A stretch of 64,000 nucleotides of DNA from Imbricaverruca yamaguchii (taxonomy: Eukaryota > Arthropoda > Thecostraca > Neoverrucidae), in the NCBI GenBank assembly GCA_034440575.1, contig JAOTOL010001660.1:5570501-5634500 (forward strand), read 5' to 3'. Every line of letters starts with the position of its first letter. Within the stretch, counting starts at the first letter, position 1. The notes under the pieces are model-generated. The model was not told the origin of the DNA. It saw nothing but the letters and a program-made list of their open reading frames with translations, and did no database searches. A program made the position numbers and the translations under genes. Below are positions 12,701-23,149 of the stretch, piece after piece.

Positions 12701-15700
12701 CAAGTGACGAATTTTGAGCGAAATCGTAGGGGCATACCCAGTAACCATTTATAAAAATAAAAGTCCTCAGATATATTTCCTAGGGGATGAATAATAAACG
12801 TCAAAGCTCAGATGTGTTTTGTATTTGACGGACTGTTCAGTGAAGTCCATTATGCCAAGGTTTTCCTCAAATAACGGTGCAATGTGCCCCTGGAAGGTCG
12901 CATGTTTGTTTTCCTTTGGACGCCATTTACAGACAGAGATCAGCACAGTGAATGGAGCCAGTGATCATTACAGTGGATGACCTCGCCTGCAGTCAGGGAT
13001 TCAGCACAGTGAATGATCCAAGCTGGGGCTAGGAATCACACGGTGCCTGATACAGTACAGTAACATACAGTAACCTGATCTTACTTGGAGCCATGGATCA
13101 GTAGTGCAATGGCCTTACCTGGAGTCACGGATCAGTGCAGTGATTCGACCTCACCTGGAGTCACGAAACAGTAGTGGCCTGACCCAGTGTGAAATTTTTG
13201 AAGAAAATGGGTGGAAAATACCACCTAGTGAAAGTTAAATCGACCTCCCTGTCTATGGCTTTTGTGGCATCCTTGCTTGCTAGCTGCTGATTATGGAACC
13301 AACATGAACTCAACTGAAGACATCCTGATGGCCTTCAACAATTCAAATATGCCATAGTTGGGGTGCACTAATGACCTCTGATCAGGAAATTTCCTAAAAC
13401 CGTATCACAGACCCTCTTCTGATTCAGATAGTCTACCCAGTATCCTGAAGCCCGGTATCTTCCAGCACTCCTTAAGTCATTATTCAGCAAGCGATGAAGC
13501 CCTGCACTGAATACAATATGCAGGCTTATCAAAGTTGCTCAGTGATAAATTATTCCACTTTCTGAACACTCAATCGACATCCTTCTTCAAGAAGTATCAG
13601 CATCCTGCTCATTGATATGAAGTATTTATGTCTCCTTTGTAACAGTATCCTGTTTATAAATAGCATGTGTATGCCCTCAATATGGAATGGTGTTACACAA
13701 ACATTTTCCAATGCAATTCTGGTAAAGGGATGACCTATGTGATATGGGATACAATACCAGTTCATAGTTATTATTCTCCTTATCCCGAATGCATCTTCTC
13801 TTAAATTATGGATCTTAAAACAAATGAAAAAGGTCCAGTCATAATCACATACATCATCAACTCAAATTTTAGTCTGAAAGGCATCAGAAAATTTTAAATT
13901 ACACTAATTGAATGTCATATTTCGACATCCTGCTATACTCATTTCGACATCTCACACCTAATGAAAAACCAATATTTTAACCCTGGCCTGACCTGACCTG
14001 AAGCCACGGATCAGTACAGTGAATGACCTCACCTGAAGCCACGGATCAGTACAGTGAATAACCTCACCTGGAGCCAGGTCATGGCAGTGACTGCAGCCGG
14101 GCGAGTAGAAATTAATGAACCATATGTCAGACGTCTGGCGTACAGCTTGCTCTGCATCAAACATGAGGCCGATGGTCAGTAGATATTCCAGCATTCTCAT
14201 CTCTCACCAGAATATTACAACGTGCGTCATACAACGGTGCCCCACGAACGCCGATAATTCGGAAGCATTTCCTCGCACTGAGATGTTCCCGCGGATGCAC
14301 ACCACACCACCAGTGCATGCCATCTCGGTGACCGGTGAATAACCACAGAAATGCATGCAGATAATGTTCACAAAAACGCATGCTCCCTAATAATGTGCAC
14401 TCCACAACATTGGGATGAAATAATGTGCACTCCACCTAAAACCACTCCAAGAACCTTCCCCACTTGAGTAAGTCAAGTTTAGTAACTGAACAGCTTGTGT
14501 CGTAACCGTGACAATGAAAATGTAAATCCAGCTGACTGCTTTGTGCGTTCAGTTCTGGCCAATGAAGCGAACGTGGCTTCTGCTCTGACGTACGTTCCAC
14601 GCCACGGCACATCTTTGCACTCCCCAACTCCATCGCGCCAGAAACTCATTACACACTCACCACTTGCCATACACTCAGCAGCTGCCAGTGCAGCTGCCAC
14701 TCACCAAACTCGGCGCGGTCGAGGGTGACGATCTCCGGGTCGTCGTCGTAGATGCCGAAGTTGTCGTGGTAGTAGTTCCAGCTCTGGTACTTGGGTCGGC
14801 TCTGGCCGCCGGGACCCTCCTCGCCGAACAGGTCGTACCTCTTGCGCAGGTCAGGGTCTTTGAGCGTCTCGTACGCTCGATTGATGAGCACGAACCGGTC
14901 GTGAGCGTCCGGGTTATCCTGGCGACAGTCGTCAATGCAGCCAGAGTGTGGGGCGAGGGGCGATAGGGCCGGCGGCAGGTCGAGGAACGCGCCGAGTGGA
15001 GAGAGATGCGAGATTATGGGCATTCGTCTAGAGTAGATGAGACGGAAATGGACTGTGGGTGTCTGAAGGTGTGTGTGTGGGAAGGGGTAAGTGGGGCGAC
15101 AGTCTGGTATAATGATGTGTGAAGGGACTGAGGAGTCGCGTCTGGAGATTGCAGGCGACAGTCTGACATGCATCGAGACTACATATAGTGAGAAGGCATG
15201 CACTAAGGGGAGTGTGGGGGGGCGACAGTCCGACGTGACTGGGGCGTACGGGAACTGACGGCACGCTCCACATGAGGGGGACAGTTGGGGTCTGGCGCGC
15301 TCCCGTATGTTACCCCGAGCCGTGGTGCAATCGCTGCCCCGCACTGGGTGCACGGGCGCTCGGGGAGAGCCAAAAATGACGCCGCCGGCCAACTGGCCGA
15401 TACGATGGCTGAGATGAACCAGCGTGCGGTGCCTCTCGACCTCAGCTGCGCCAGAGCCGCCGTCAGGCAATCGATTCAGGATTGTGTCGACGCGCGAGCA
15501 ACACAAGCTAACCCTCGCCCAGCTGCCGCCCCAGGCCATGAGGGCCCACGGCGCGGCGACACCATCACTATGGCCCGCCTGAGGACAGGCTTCCCGTCGT
15601 TAGCCCGCAGCGCGTTCATCCGCATCCGTCGTGGGGCCGACCATGGGCGTCTGGCATGCGGGAAGCATGGCAGCGTGGGATCGGCTGCTTGTGGACTGCG

Positions 15701-16016
15701 CTGCATATCCGACCTGCCGGAGTCGACTTTGGGGCCGTGCTCGACGCTGAGCGAGGTGCGAGGTGAGCTGCGCTGAGCAAGAGATCAAGATAGAGATAGA
15801 TATAGAAAAGTAGCTGCTAACGGTCGGTCGCAGATGAAACACAGAAATTACCTTGTTTTTATCTGGATGTGTTTCCAGGGCAGCTTTTTTGAAAGCTTTC
15901 CGAAGCTCCCTGGTGGTTGCATCCTTACTAATGTTCAAGAGCTTGTAAAAATCTTCAGCAGCAAATGACGTCACCAGTATAGGTACTAATAATGATGCAT
16001 ACCTCAAACACCACAT
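552..16016 (-). CDS. DNAJC10: DNAJC10/ERdj5 ER disulfide reductase co-chaperone (3' partial, 8 exons)
   Basis: Exons (minus, in order): 15852-16016, 14705-14918, 14068-14151, 10107-10234, 6025-6237, 4243-4452, 1299-1744, 552-712; all junctions are GT..AG and the phases join into one 540-residue frame. Seen: a hydrophobic N-terminal signal (residues 1-20), a J domain with HPD near residues 50-52, a first thioredoxin fold with CSHC (about 146-149), two thioredoxin-like folds without CxxC, then a thioredoxin fold with CPPC (about 464-467). This order is that of ERdj5, an ER-lumen reductase that opens disulfides in misfolded glycoproteins with BiP for ER-associated degradation. The vertebrate protein is about 793 residues, so the last two thioredoxin domains and the ER-retention tail should lie left of position 1. 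Start chosen at the first Met before the signal peptide. Introns are repeat-rich, and tandem repeats abut several exon edges. Confidence 0.95.
718..776. repeat. 11-bp tandem repeat next to the exon 8 acceptor
   Basis: About five copies of a GTCACAACNCC-like unit, immediately upstream (minus strand) of the exon 8 acceptor at 713. The rest of the intron to 1298 shows nothing recognisable. Confidence 0.7.
1299..1744 (-). CDS. DNAJC10: DNAJC10 exon 7: second b-like domain and CPPC thioredoxin site
   Basis: 446 bp, very GC-rich. It encodes WLVQFTADLT, FSRLDC, then RLVDFYAPWCPPCMRLLPEL. The CPPC motif is the second catalytic site of ERdj5. It ends TTC GG before GTGGGT (phase 2). The acceptor TTGTGCAG is copied in the adjoining tandem repeat. 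Confidence 0.93.
1745..2050. repeat. 34-36 bp tandem repeat carrying the exon 7 acceptor
   Basis: On the minus strand the unit reads CTCCGGTGTGTGTTGTGTAG and resembles the true acceptor CTCCGATGTGCGTTGTGCAG at 1745-1764. Copies become regular from about 1868. Confidence 0.8.
2100..3050. repeat. 32-bp minisatellite
   Basis: Tandem units with GCCACAAATCACACACCGAC then TCCACTGCAGGG, nearly perfect at 2840-3000 and degenerate in the middle. Open frames here are by-products of the repeat. 3051-3880 holds no gene; 3295-3440 matches a dispersed repeat also seen at about 30170-30300. Confidence 0.9.
3884..4031. repeat. 34-bp tandem repeat, five copies
   Basis: ACCAGGTGCATCCCC recurs at 3886, 3920, 3954, 3988 and 4022 (slight variants), spacing 34 bp. 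It lies in the intron after DNAJC10 exon 6. Confidence 0.85.
4036..4115 (-). mobile_element. tRNA-like SINE head fragment
   Basis: The minus strand starts GGGGGCCGCGGTAGTCCAGT, continues with an anticodon-arm-like GGACTCTTGATC, then GTGGGTT. This resembles the head of the SINE at 42191-42360. No conserved tail was seen. Confidence 0.5.
4243..4452 (-). CDS. DNAJC10: DNAJC10 exon 6: redox-inactive thioredoxin-like domain
   Basis: 70 codons, phase 0 to 0; acceptor after CCCCACAG, donor GTGAGG after GAG TAC AAT. It encodes VGQVDCPETSLC and WLDAQEIAAEVLPLLP, aligning with the vertebrate b-domain (VDC, then the DAKEI region). About 48 bp containing the acceptor and exon start is duplicated upstream. 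Confidence 0.9.
4441..4565. repeat. About 48-bp duplication spanning the exon 6 acceptor
   Basis: TTCAGTACT... followed by a TGTGGGGCC stretch occurs at 4440 and again near 4487, with a third decayed copy near 4535. The first contains the true acceptor and the exon start. The intron up to 6024 otherwise shows only a 68-bp-spaced direct repeat (CCAGATGGTTTGAAA) at 4622 and 4690. Confidence 0.65.
5890..5962 (+). mobile_element. SINE 3' tail fragment
   Basis: Carries the conserved tail CGACCAATCGGCGTGAGAGA, then ATTGGCGAC and GTAAAACCAAT. The tRNA-like head is missing. It lies in the intron just downstream of DNAJC10 exon 5. Confidence 0.7.
6025..6237 (-). CDS. DNAJC10: DNAJC10 exon 5: thioredoxin-like domain without CxxC
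   Basis: 71 codons, phase 0 to 0, good polypyrimidine acceptor. It encodes TESYEGQR, then RPWLLFFCREDNCASEDTRV, matching the ERdj5 segment linking the first thioredoxin domain to its redox-inactive b domain. Confidence 0.9.
6626..6685 (-). mobile_element. Miniature retroposon (about 50-60 bp) with 14-bp TSD
   Basis: Insert reading TTGGTTATT, TTTAGGGGCGCG and GTCATGCAGCGCCC, flanked by perfect TAACATGGTCAGTC at 6612-6625 and 6686-6699. In its sense orientation (minus) it is a hairpin (GGGCGC...GCGCCC-like) followed by an AATAACCAA tail. Confidence 0.85.
7801..7960 (+). mobile_element. tRNA-derived SINE
   Basis: Head GGGGACGAGTAGCCTATGGG, a B-box-like GGTTCGAGCCT, then tail AATCGGCGTGAGAGATTGGC and GTAAAACCAA. 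Same family as the copies at 31435 and 45596. Confidence 0.85.
8124..8155 (-). repeat. Stray copy of the DNAJC10 exon 4 end and donor
   Basis: The minus strand reads AGCTGGTGCTCCACCCACAG then GTGG, close to the real exon 4 end AGCTGGTGCTCTATCCACAG then GTGGGT. It lies 2 kb downstream in the intron. Confidence 0.55.
8976..9787 (+). mobile_element. piggyBac-like MITE, old copy
   Basis: About 80% similar by eye to the elements at 34429-35360 and 44826-45810, with CCCG-type ends. The flanking TTAA sites have decayed to TTGG and TTAC. No transposase frame. Confidence 0.7.
10006..10047 (-). repeat. Duplicate of the DNAJC10 exon 4 end with donor
   Basis: The minus strand reads GAGCTAATGCTCTGTCCGCAG-like sequence then GTGGGTGCTA, a diverged copy of the exon 4 3' end (GAGCTGGTGCTCTATCC, ACAG, GTGGGTGTCG) about 95 bp downstream of it. 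Confidence 0.7.
10107..10234 (-). CDS. DNAJC10: DNAJC10 exon 4
   Basis: Encodes WRRVARELENV, RIGAVNCADEW and SYPELVLYPQ, the second half of the first thioredoxin fold including a cis-proline (SYP). Phase 1 in, phase 0 out (CAG then GTGGGT). The 37-bp tandem array starts just upstream of its acceptor. Confidence 0.93.
10250..12435. repeat. 37-bp minisatellite, about 58 copies, with higher-order structure
   Basis: Unit GTTATCGGACTCACGAGTCA plus CACTGCCGCTGCACAGG. Because 37 is not a multiple of 3, it stays open in all three forward frames and gives false proteins of up to about 550 residues. Blocks repeat at 296 bp (8 units) and 444 bp (12 units). It begins right beside the DNAJC10 exon 4 acceptor. 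Confidence 0.95.
12950..13200. repeat. Decayed donor-bearing repeats of the exon 3 edge
   Basis: Irregular copies of CACCTGGAGTCACGGATCAG-like units (minus: donor-like CAG-GTGAGG), related to the intact copies at 13985-14080. The intervening 13540-13985 is a hAT insertion. 12436-12950 and 13200-13540 show nothing else. Confidence 0.6.
13540..13985. mobile_element. hAT-like MITE family 1 (no clear TSD)
   Basis: Starts CAGTGATAAATTATTC and ends AATATTTTAACCCTG, the same ends as the elements at 21827, 30453 and 51055. The flanking 8-mers do not match. Confidence 0.7.
13985..14080. repeat. About 36-bp tandem repeat carrying the exon 3 donor
   Basis: On the minus strand the exon 3 end CCAG-GTGAGGTTATTCACTG is followed by further copies CTTCAG-GTGAGGTCATTCACT and CTTCAG-GTCAGG. 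Each has a usable-looking donor. Confidence 0.8.
14068..14151 (-). CDS. DNAJC10: DNAJC10 exon 3: first active thioredoxin site (CSHC)
   Basis: 84 bp; the acceptor follows TTTGATGCAG. It encodes FINFYSPGCSHCHDLAP, the ERdj5 first redox motif. It ends CCA G before GTGAGG, and that donor is repeated in tandem downstream. Confidence 0.93.
14705..14918 (-). CDS. DNAJC10: DNAJC10 exon 2: end of J domain
   Basis: Begins DNPDAH directly after the HPDKNK of exon 1. It contains INRAYETLKD and LRKRYD, typical J-domain helix III sequence, then the YDDDPEIVTL linker found in ERdj5. It ends GAG TTT G before GTGAGT (phase 1). Confidence 0.93.
15090..15240. repeat. Degenerate copies of the exon 2 acceptor region
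   Basis: GGCGACAGTC (minus: GACTGTCGCC, the sequence at the exon 2 acceptor, 14921) recurs near 15095, 15154 and 15221. Spacing is irregular, so this is weak support. The rest of intron 1 (to 15851) is featureless. Confidence 0.4.
15852..16016 (-). CDS. DNAJC10: DNAJC10 exon 1: signal peptide and start of J domain
   Basis: 55 codons from ATG at 16016, ending HPDKNK before a GTAATT donor (phase 0). The hydrophobic stretch LLVPILV is the signal core. An AG after a pyrimidine run about 40 bp upstream of the ATG may be a 5'-UTR acceptor. Confidence 0.92.
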
Positions 16017-19000
16017 GCTTGTATAATGAATGTCTTAGTTTTCAGGTTACTTTCTGAAAAAGGAATTCCATACAATATAAACAATGCACACTTGAAAAAA
16101 AGCAAGAAAATTCCACTGCAATCAATTTACAGTTAGCACGTGTACCAAAGGGGGCAGAATGCCCACATCTTTCCTGTTTGTTTTTTTCATATATCATAAA
16201 ATGGCAGGGATATTGGAATGAAATACCTGGACTTCAGTAAAAAAAAAATGATGACCACATCCTATGCAAAGGTAAATTTACAAAGAATTGGTACATCTAG
16301 GAACTGCTGGTTGAAAGGTCACCTGACCTGTCCAAATCAAACTGACTGACCAAAACTGAAATGGCTGGCCCAATCCAGCTGACCTGAACTAGCCTACCTA
16401 CACAGTTCTCACAGTTTGCAACCTAGCAAAGCTGGATGCTGGAATCACCACATGAACATGAACTTGCAATTTCACCCTACAAGAGTTGCATGAAGAGATT
16501 TTCGAGCTTCATGTCCATCTACACAGCACTCCAGTCCATTCTGGATTTCATTTTGATGACCTTCAAAGCTGTTCCTCTTATTTCCTTAGGTGTCACCCTA
16601 CTTCAGCTCCTGGGCCTAATTACTTCCAGAATCAGTGACATTTTGCAAATGCACTGATTCTAATCATCCAAGCCAACAACTACATTTGTCATCCTATCCT
16701 ATGTCCATGTCGTTTTAATTGCCACTGTGTGTGTCAGCTCCATCAACTAGTGAACTGGCAACCAACCACTAGTATGAAGAAGAAAAAAAACAAGTGATTT
16801 TCAAGCACTTAAATCAAGGATTATGGACATAAAAATGCTGGCTTTTCAGGTAGTAGTGAATCCATCTGGTGTCATCACATTGAAATACTCAGTGTAAAGT
16901 TGCCAAATCTTCGAGTAGCCCTATGGCCTCCACAACTGTCAAAATACATCTCATAAGTCAGGTGACTTCTTCCTTTTTTAAATGGAAAATTTTCAGATAT
17001 TTTTTTAAAAATAATATATAAAAAATCCAACCTAACCAAACTTAACAAGTATTACTGCATTTAAAGGCAATCACAAGACAAGCTTCACAAATGTCTTGCA
17101 TATACAAAGCATATATATAAGCTAGGTTTGCTATTAGACTAGATTATGCTTTTGTTCGAAGTTACAATTTTTCATTTGATTTTTTAATGAAGGGTTTTTT
17201 CAAAAACAGTTCATGCTAAGTTTGTTAGGATGTTTTTCTTTTGAAATGGTATTTTTTTGTAAGGAAAAAATTGCTTGGAAATTATGCATTCTTACATATT
17301 CATTTTGCTGAATGGAAGGTTAGACCAGGCTAGGTTATGTTAGTTTACATTTTTGCATTATATTTTGCATTATATATTTTCAGAGGAAGTGAATCATCAG
17401 ATCATGCACCTTCAAAAGTATCTCAATTGAGAAAAATCCCATTAATATAACTAAATCAAAGAAAATCCTAACAATCTCAATTCAACCATACCACACCTGT
17501 ATTAATGCAGCTTAAGGTAACAAAAAGACAAGTTTTACCCATCATACTCCCAGGAAGCATACAAAGGGGTTAGGTACAGATAGGTTATGTTAGATTAGGC
17601 ACTTATAAGTTATAATTTCTTTTAGTTTGACTGTTTAATTAAATTTTTTCTTCAAAAACTGCTCTAGATGTTAGATTGGGTTTCCAACTGATTTGTTTTG
17701 GGGTGTGGGGGGGGGAAGGTTTGGACATTTTCCATTAAAGCATCTTGCACTGAAGGATAGGCTAAGCTAGGCTATGCTATTTTTTCATTTGAACATTACT
17801 TTTTTTGCTACCTTACCTAACTTCAAGCACCTTTCCAGGTGATATTTTGCCTCCAAACTGAAAAGCACACACTTGAAGAGGTAGAGTGGTTACACCATGT
17901 TAGGCACATTCATAAAATTACACTAAAAATCAATCCCAACACATCAACAATTACCTATGCCTTAAACTGTTGATTTACCACCTGGCTTAATCTAGCCTGA
18001 CATTTTGTATTTAAAAAAAAACAAATTTGTTAACTTACTCATGAAAAAAATGCATAGCTTACAACAAAAGCCTGACATAAGTTAACTCGACCAAACCCAA
18101 CCCCTTAATGCAAAATGTGTGCAAAACTTCTGACAACCTACCTACCTACCTAAAACTACAATCATACCAAAAGTTAGGCGACTGCTGCAATGAGATACGG
18201 CGTTCATCGAATATTAGATACTCAAATGTTGGTAGCTCACTGTACCCTGGTGTCTTCCCAATCGTCTTAAAGAAAAAACTACACCCTCGCACCTTCCATG
18301 CCCCTACCAACCCCTCACCAAGAGCCTCACCGCTCCCACCTTGTTTCAGTGTATAAACAACACCACGTCATGCTTACAGCCGGCCCACGAATAGTTTTTT
18401 GTTCGTTTGTTGTTTTGTCATCTGCGTCATAAATGGAACTCACTCATGTGGTAATTTGGAGTGTTTTCGCACCTACGAGAATATTCTACTCTGCGTGACG
18501 TCATGCAGAATGTTTTCCTGTTATGTTCACAACAGGATCATTTTTAATATTCGTAATTCACAATATTAACAAAAAACACACCCAATATCTAGCCCATTTG
18601 ACCGACTACAAAAGGTGTATATCACAATCATAAAACCACTGAAGGAAATTAAATTAAGCGAATCTGAATTTAGTAATCATGTATCCACTTCAATCTGTTA
18701 ATCTGCTCTTGCTTTTGCTCGCTGGGTAGAATCACTTGAGTACTTAAGTCTTCTGGAGACGTTTGCTTATTGTATTTTTTCGAGATGTCACTTCCCAATC
18801 AATCGTTTGTTGTCAGTTAATTTGCGTCAATTATCTGGATCACAGTAGTTAAACTGAATCACGTCTTTCGTTTTTTGGTATTCTTGATCCGGCACCCACC
18901 TAATTGCATCAGCTAGGTCAAGGCCCTTTACATAACTAGGTACATAACTTATAGCCGTTGTTGCATGCGGTGCTCGCATCTGAGGGTAATGAGATCGGTT

Positions 19001-20699
19001 TCTGCCAGTGTCTTATAATCATCACTTGAGATGTAGGTATATCATAGTGTCTTGGAATAGTATAAAAGCCCCGGAGCACAAATTGAAAATGTGTATGGGG
19101 TTGTTGAATATTGCCTTGGATCTAGCTAGTAACCTACCCCTTTGTTATTTAGGTATCTTGGGAAATAGGTACACACATAGAAGCTCCAGCTGATTTATTG
19201 CTAATAATATGATCATATCTGATGCTTTCTGGTTAAATTTGAAAGGATCCCATCTTCATTTCCTTTGGAAGTTATTTGCACTCAGGATTTCCATTTAGGT
19301 ATATTCCTCATTTAAAATCATGCCCCTCAGCATCAACATACCTGCCAGATGATGCAGATTCCCTCAGTGACAATGTTATTAGGCAATTCAACAATAGCAG
19401 GTCCAAGGTAATCCAACATTTGTGGGCTAGGTTAGTCTGGGTTGGATTTGGTTGTGAGGTGAAACTTCCCAGTTTTACAACACCAATTTCCTTCCACAGT
19501 TTCCCATATCTTATTCAGAGAGGTAGCATGTGTCTCCATTGTTAAAATTATTCAAATTTGTCATGTTATCTGAATGATGATGTCATTAATGTTATTTTCT
19601 TGGTGAAATGATGGTTTATTGGTATTTGAGTACTTAAACTTGAATTTCCTACATTATGAAAAGTATTCATTTCCCAGGAAAATTAATTTCAAATTAATTG
19701 AAATCATCTGAATAAAATGGATAAAACATTGGTCTACAGCCTTCATCTATATATTTACCCCTGGAATTCATTTGTGATAGAATGGAGAGTGTCAGTCAGA
19801 CACATCAAAACCCCTGAGTGTTAGAACAATTTGGCAATGCAGTCGGGTGGAGTGCTGGCAAAAATTATATTGACAGATGTACATGCCGTTTCCTGGCAGC
19901 ATTGTGGAAGCACAGATAATATGAATCAAGTGGTGAACTTATGGCCATTAGTAGTTACTTGTGTAGTTTCATTACATATATATTCAGGAAGTCAAAACTG
20001 CAGGATGCAAAGCCAAGCTCACAGTGGGTGTCTTGTTCCATGTCAATTGGGAACTCTGAAACATTGTTGCATCATGTGAAGCATGGTTTTATTTTGTGGG
20101 CCAGTTTGATAGCTGGAATTCAGAAATTTGGCTCTTGGTTCTTGGAAAACTAAAGGTACCATATATCATAACAAACATTCAAAGAATCAATAATCCAAGA
20201 TCTGAGGAACAGATTTGAACCAAGGGCTTTATCCATGCAAATGGTGTTGCACCCAGAAGGTGCCTATGCTAATGGGCTATGTTCTTGTCTTGCTTTGAAT
20301 ATCACAAACTTCATTGAGTGGCTGTGTTGGATATTTTAACATGATATTTATATTTATTGTGAAATGTTCATCACTGTATATATTTAAATATATGTCTCCA
20401 ATAGCTTCTTACAGGTCATGACCTGAACAACTAGTTAGTTCATTATTGTAGTGCAGTGATGCATTGACTGCATAGGTCATATCATGCCCATAACTTAGTC
20501 ATTAAGACAGGAAGGCAGGTGAACATCAGTTCAGACAATGAGATGTAAGATGACATCAGATCTATTCATGATAAAACTGGTACTAGCCAGTTTGCATCAT
20601 GCATCAGTATGTTAATGTGTGGTGTAGATTGTGAAAAATGTAATGTCCAAAAACAATTTTTTCTTTAAAAAACTCCCAGGCAAACAATACCAGACTCAT
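16017..20699. other. AT-rich region upstream of DNAJC10, no gene recognised
   Basis: Probably holds the DNAJC10 promoter and 5' leader, but no motif is decisive. Scattered TTAGGTTATGTTAG-like runs occur at 17100-17800. Short open frames here have no recognisable domains. Confidence 0.5.
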
Positions 20700-21357
20700 C
20701 CCCTAATATATCCCAAAGAAATACAGAGGTGCGTCCAAAGTGACGTCTCCGTTCGTGGGCAAGCCAGGGACATGAGACACTAAAATGTGTTCCACCACAT
20801 TGGTGTGTGCACCTTGTACACCACAATGTCTTGTCACCACTCAGAAGCTACTGGTGTGTTGCATAGGTATGTCCCAAATGCAGGGGACACAGGGACACCT
20901 CGTGGCCCTTATTTCGGTGTGACGATGAAGCCCACTCACCAGTGCAGGGCTTTACATTCTTCAGCTTATTGTTTGCTAAGTAGTCCCAGCTTGCCTGCCA
21001 CTTACCCAGAATATAACCTTTCGCAGCTGAGTAGAAGTCCCTAACAGGAAGCAGGAAGGAACGTGGGCACAGAGCTCGTGCACCTCGCTTCGCTGCAGCG
21101 TCTGCAGCCTCATTCCCACAGATTCCCGCGCGGTTCGGAATCCAACGTAGGGCAACAGTTTTTTCAGTGCAGGTCAGGAATGTAAGCCTATGTAGTACCC
21201 TGTACAAGACATGGGTCTGACAAGACACATTTAGAGTTGTAAAACTGCTAAGGGAGTCAGTGCAAGCTATGTGCGGTATGTCATCACATGTCTCAATAAA
21301 ACCCAGTGCTTTGTTTAACGCAGCCAACCCCAACACCAGACTCGGTTTTGGATCCAT
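20700..21357 (-). pseudogene. Jockey-type LINE: RNase H domain and C-terminal tail, broken
   Basis: The 170-residue frame at 20848-21357 has ACTDSLSS and ALRWIPNRAGICGNEAADAA, the third and fourth RNase H carboxylate regions of non-LTR retrotransposons. After a stop it continues LWCTRCTHQCGGTHF and CPWLAHERRRHFG, the Cys/His tail that follows RNase H in jockey-like elements. The catalytic Glu of the second motif appears missing. It is the downstream part of a LINE whose reverse transcriptase remains lie at 22450-22700. Confidence 0.85.
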
Positions 21358-21826
21358 CTGTGTAGGTATCTGTAAAATGGCTGTAAGGTGTCGTCAATTA
21401 CAGTACCCTTAGTCTAAGTTCCTCAAGAACGCCTTCACATTTTTTTGGACCTGACAGTGAAATGTCAGTATCTGGTGATAACAGTATCCAGTTACGGATT
21501 TTCAACGTTCCGACGCGCATCACTCCGCATAATCTTATCTCCCTGTCATTAAATAGTGCGCGAATCCTGCACAGCTTACAAGCCGTCTTCTTCTGAACAG
21601 AGTCAGGACGCTTCGCGAAAATACGAAACCATACGTTTGGTGATTGTGGAACTGTCGCAGCTTGCAGGCATAACGCATGTCGAGCAGTTCCAGACGCATG
21701 GAAAGTGCTGTCTCTTTGGACTCTACCGATTGACTAGAAATCGGCGTGGTGCGGAAAGTACCGGTGCAGATACAGAGTGCTGAGTGGTCTACCGTGCCTA
21801 GTGTTCGTTTGACGATCAAAGCTGTG

Positions 21827-22314
21827 CAGTGATGAATTATTTGTTAAATAGGGTGGAATATACCACGTACGGAACACTAAATCAACATCCTTCCCACAGA
21901 TGTATCGACATCGTGCTTCTTGGTGCGTGTTTGCGAAATTTTCATGTCTTGCTTTTAACAGCATCCAATTTACAAGCATCATACTTTTGTTCGCCATAAC
22001 GGATGCGGGATCGTAATACCGAACATCCCGTAGCGCAATTCCAGGTAAACTGATTGCCTATGATGTGCTATGTTTTACAATGCTGGTTTGTGGCACAAGT
22101 ATTTGCATCGTTCTCGTTGATATCGATATCCACAAATTGGGTACCTCTCAATACAACCAAAACGGGTACTGTCATACATACTCAGTTGTCTCAAAACTGA
22201 GTTTGAAGGACTTTGGAAATATTTGAACTCGCATTATTACCATGGCAATTTCGGCCTCCTGCTTTATTCGTGTCGACATCTCACACCTAACGAGAAGCCA
22301 TTATTGTATCACTG
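21827..22314. mobile_element. hAT-like MITE family 1 with perfect 8-bp TSD
   Basis: Starts CAGTGATGAATTATT and ends ATCACTG, flanked by AAGCTGTG at 21819-21826 and 22315-22322. 488 bp, no transposase. It sits between the two LINE fragments. Confidence 0.88.
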
Positions 22315-22449
22315 AAGCTGTGCCGTCGCAGACAAAACATGCAGTCTAATTTGAATCAAATCAGGTAGCGATATAGCCGCTGCAGGGTTGGTCTATCGGC
22401 ATCATATGACGTTCGCGCAACCACTCGGAACATTCATAGACTTAAAACA

Positions 22450-22700
22450 CCTATCTCTAAGCATCCTAGAGTGATGCCTGTGCGTAAGTCGGTTGTCTAG
22501 AAAGACGCCGATGAATTTAACGGCCCTCTCCGATGGAATTTACGATCCATATATCCTGATTTTGATATCCGGATAGTTTCGACGCCAGCAAAGATGCACG
22601 GCGACAGTTTATGTCGTTGAAAAGCTGAGGCCGTTCACCGTCGTCCAGCGTTCCAGCCTAGCGATGGCAAGCTGCAACTGCCGCTGGCAAGCTGGTTTCA
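22450..22700 (-). pseudogene. Jockey-type LINE reverse transcriptase fragment, two stops
   Basis: Conceptual minus-strand reading gives LQLAIARLERWTTVNGLSFS, then VKFIGVFLDNRLT, the region after the FADD box in jockey-like reverse transcriptases. Two in-frame stops make it dead. Same orientation as the RNase H piece. Confidence 0.8.
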
Positions 22701-22954
22701 CCTCAGGATATGCTCCTACTTGTATTGATTATTTGGACCTCAGCGTGTCTCAACTGCTACTGTTTGTATTGTGCTCAAAATCAAGGGCTAATATAGCCGT
22801 CTTTCTTTGATGTCTTGTTTTCTCTTTTCTGAAGTTCATCCAGTCCATGCCGGTATTTTGAAATGACTGTGGACTTTGCACCGGAGCATGATCTGTAGAC
22901 ACATGCTATGCCACCTGAATGCATTTGTCCTGTTTTCCAGACTCGTCCAAGATC

Positions 22955-23149
22955 ATGAGGACACCAAGGCTGTTTTCTCATGTGATGCATGTGGTTTCCA
23001 TTGCCATATTTGCCGGCTGCACCTACTATGACATTAACTACCTCTTCATACCTGACCCGACACATGAGAGCTATGAAGTGGTGAAGAAGCTGGCCTATCA
23101 CCGCGGGAGGCTGGGAGGACGATGGAAGTACCTCACCAATTGGGGTCTG
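22955..23149 (+). CDS. AIG1: AIG1-family exon 1
   Basis: 65 codons from MRTPRLFSHV to WKYLTNWGL, donor GTGAGA, phase 0. Contains the presumed nucleophile Thr61. The next ATG downstream would lose the first membrane segment. Confidence 0.88.

Noticed and set aside
14649..15539. 296-codon minus frame as one large exon
   Set aside because: Only 14705-14918 matches the J-domain protein. A good acceptor sits at 14919 and the upstream part is low-complexity intron.
17100..17800. TTAGG telomere-like repeats
   Set aside because: Only scattered TTAGGTTATGTTAG-like words, with no tandem run.
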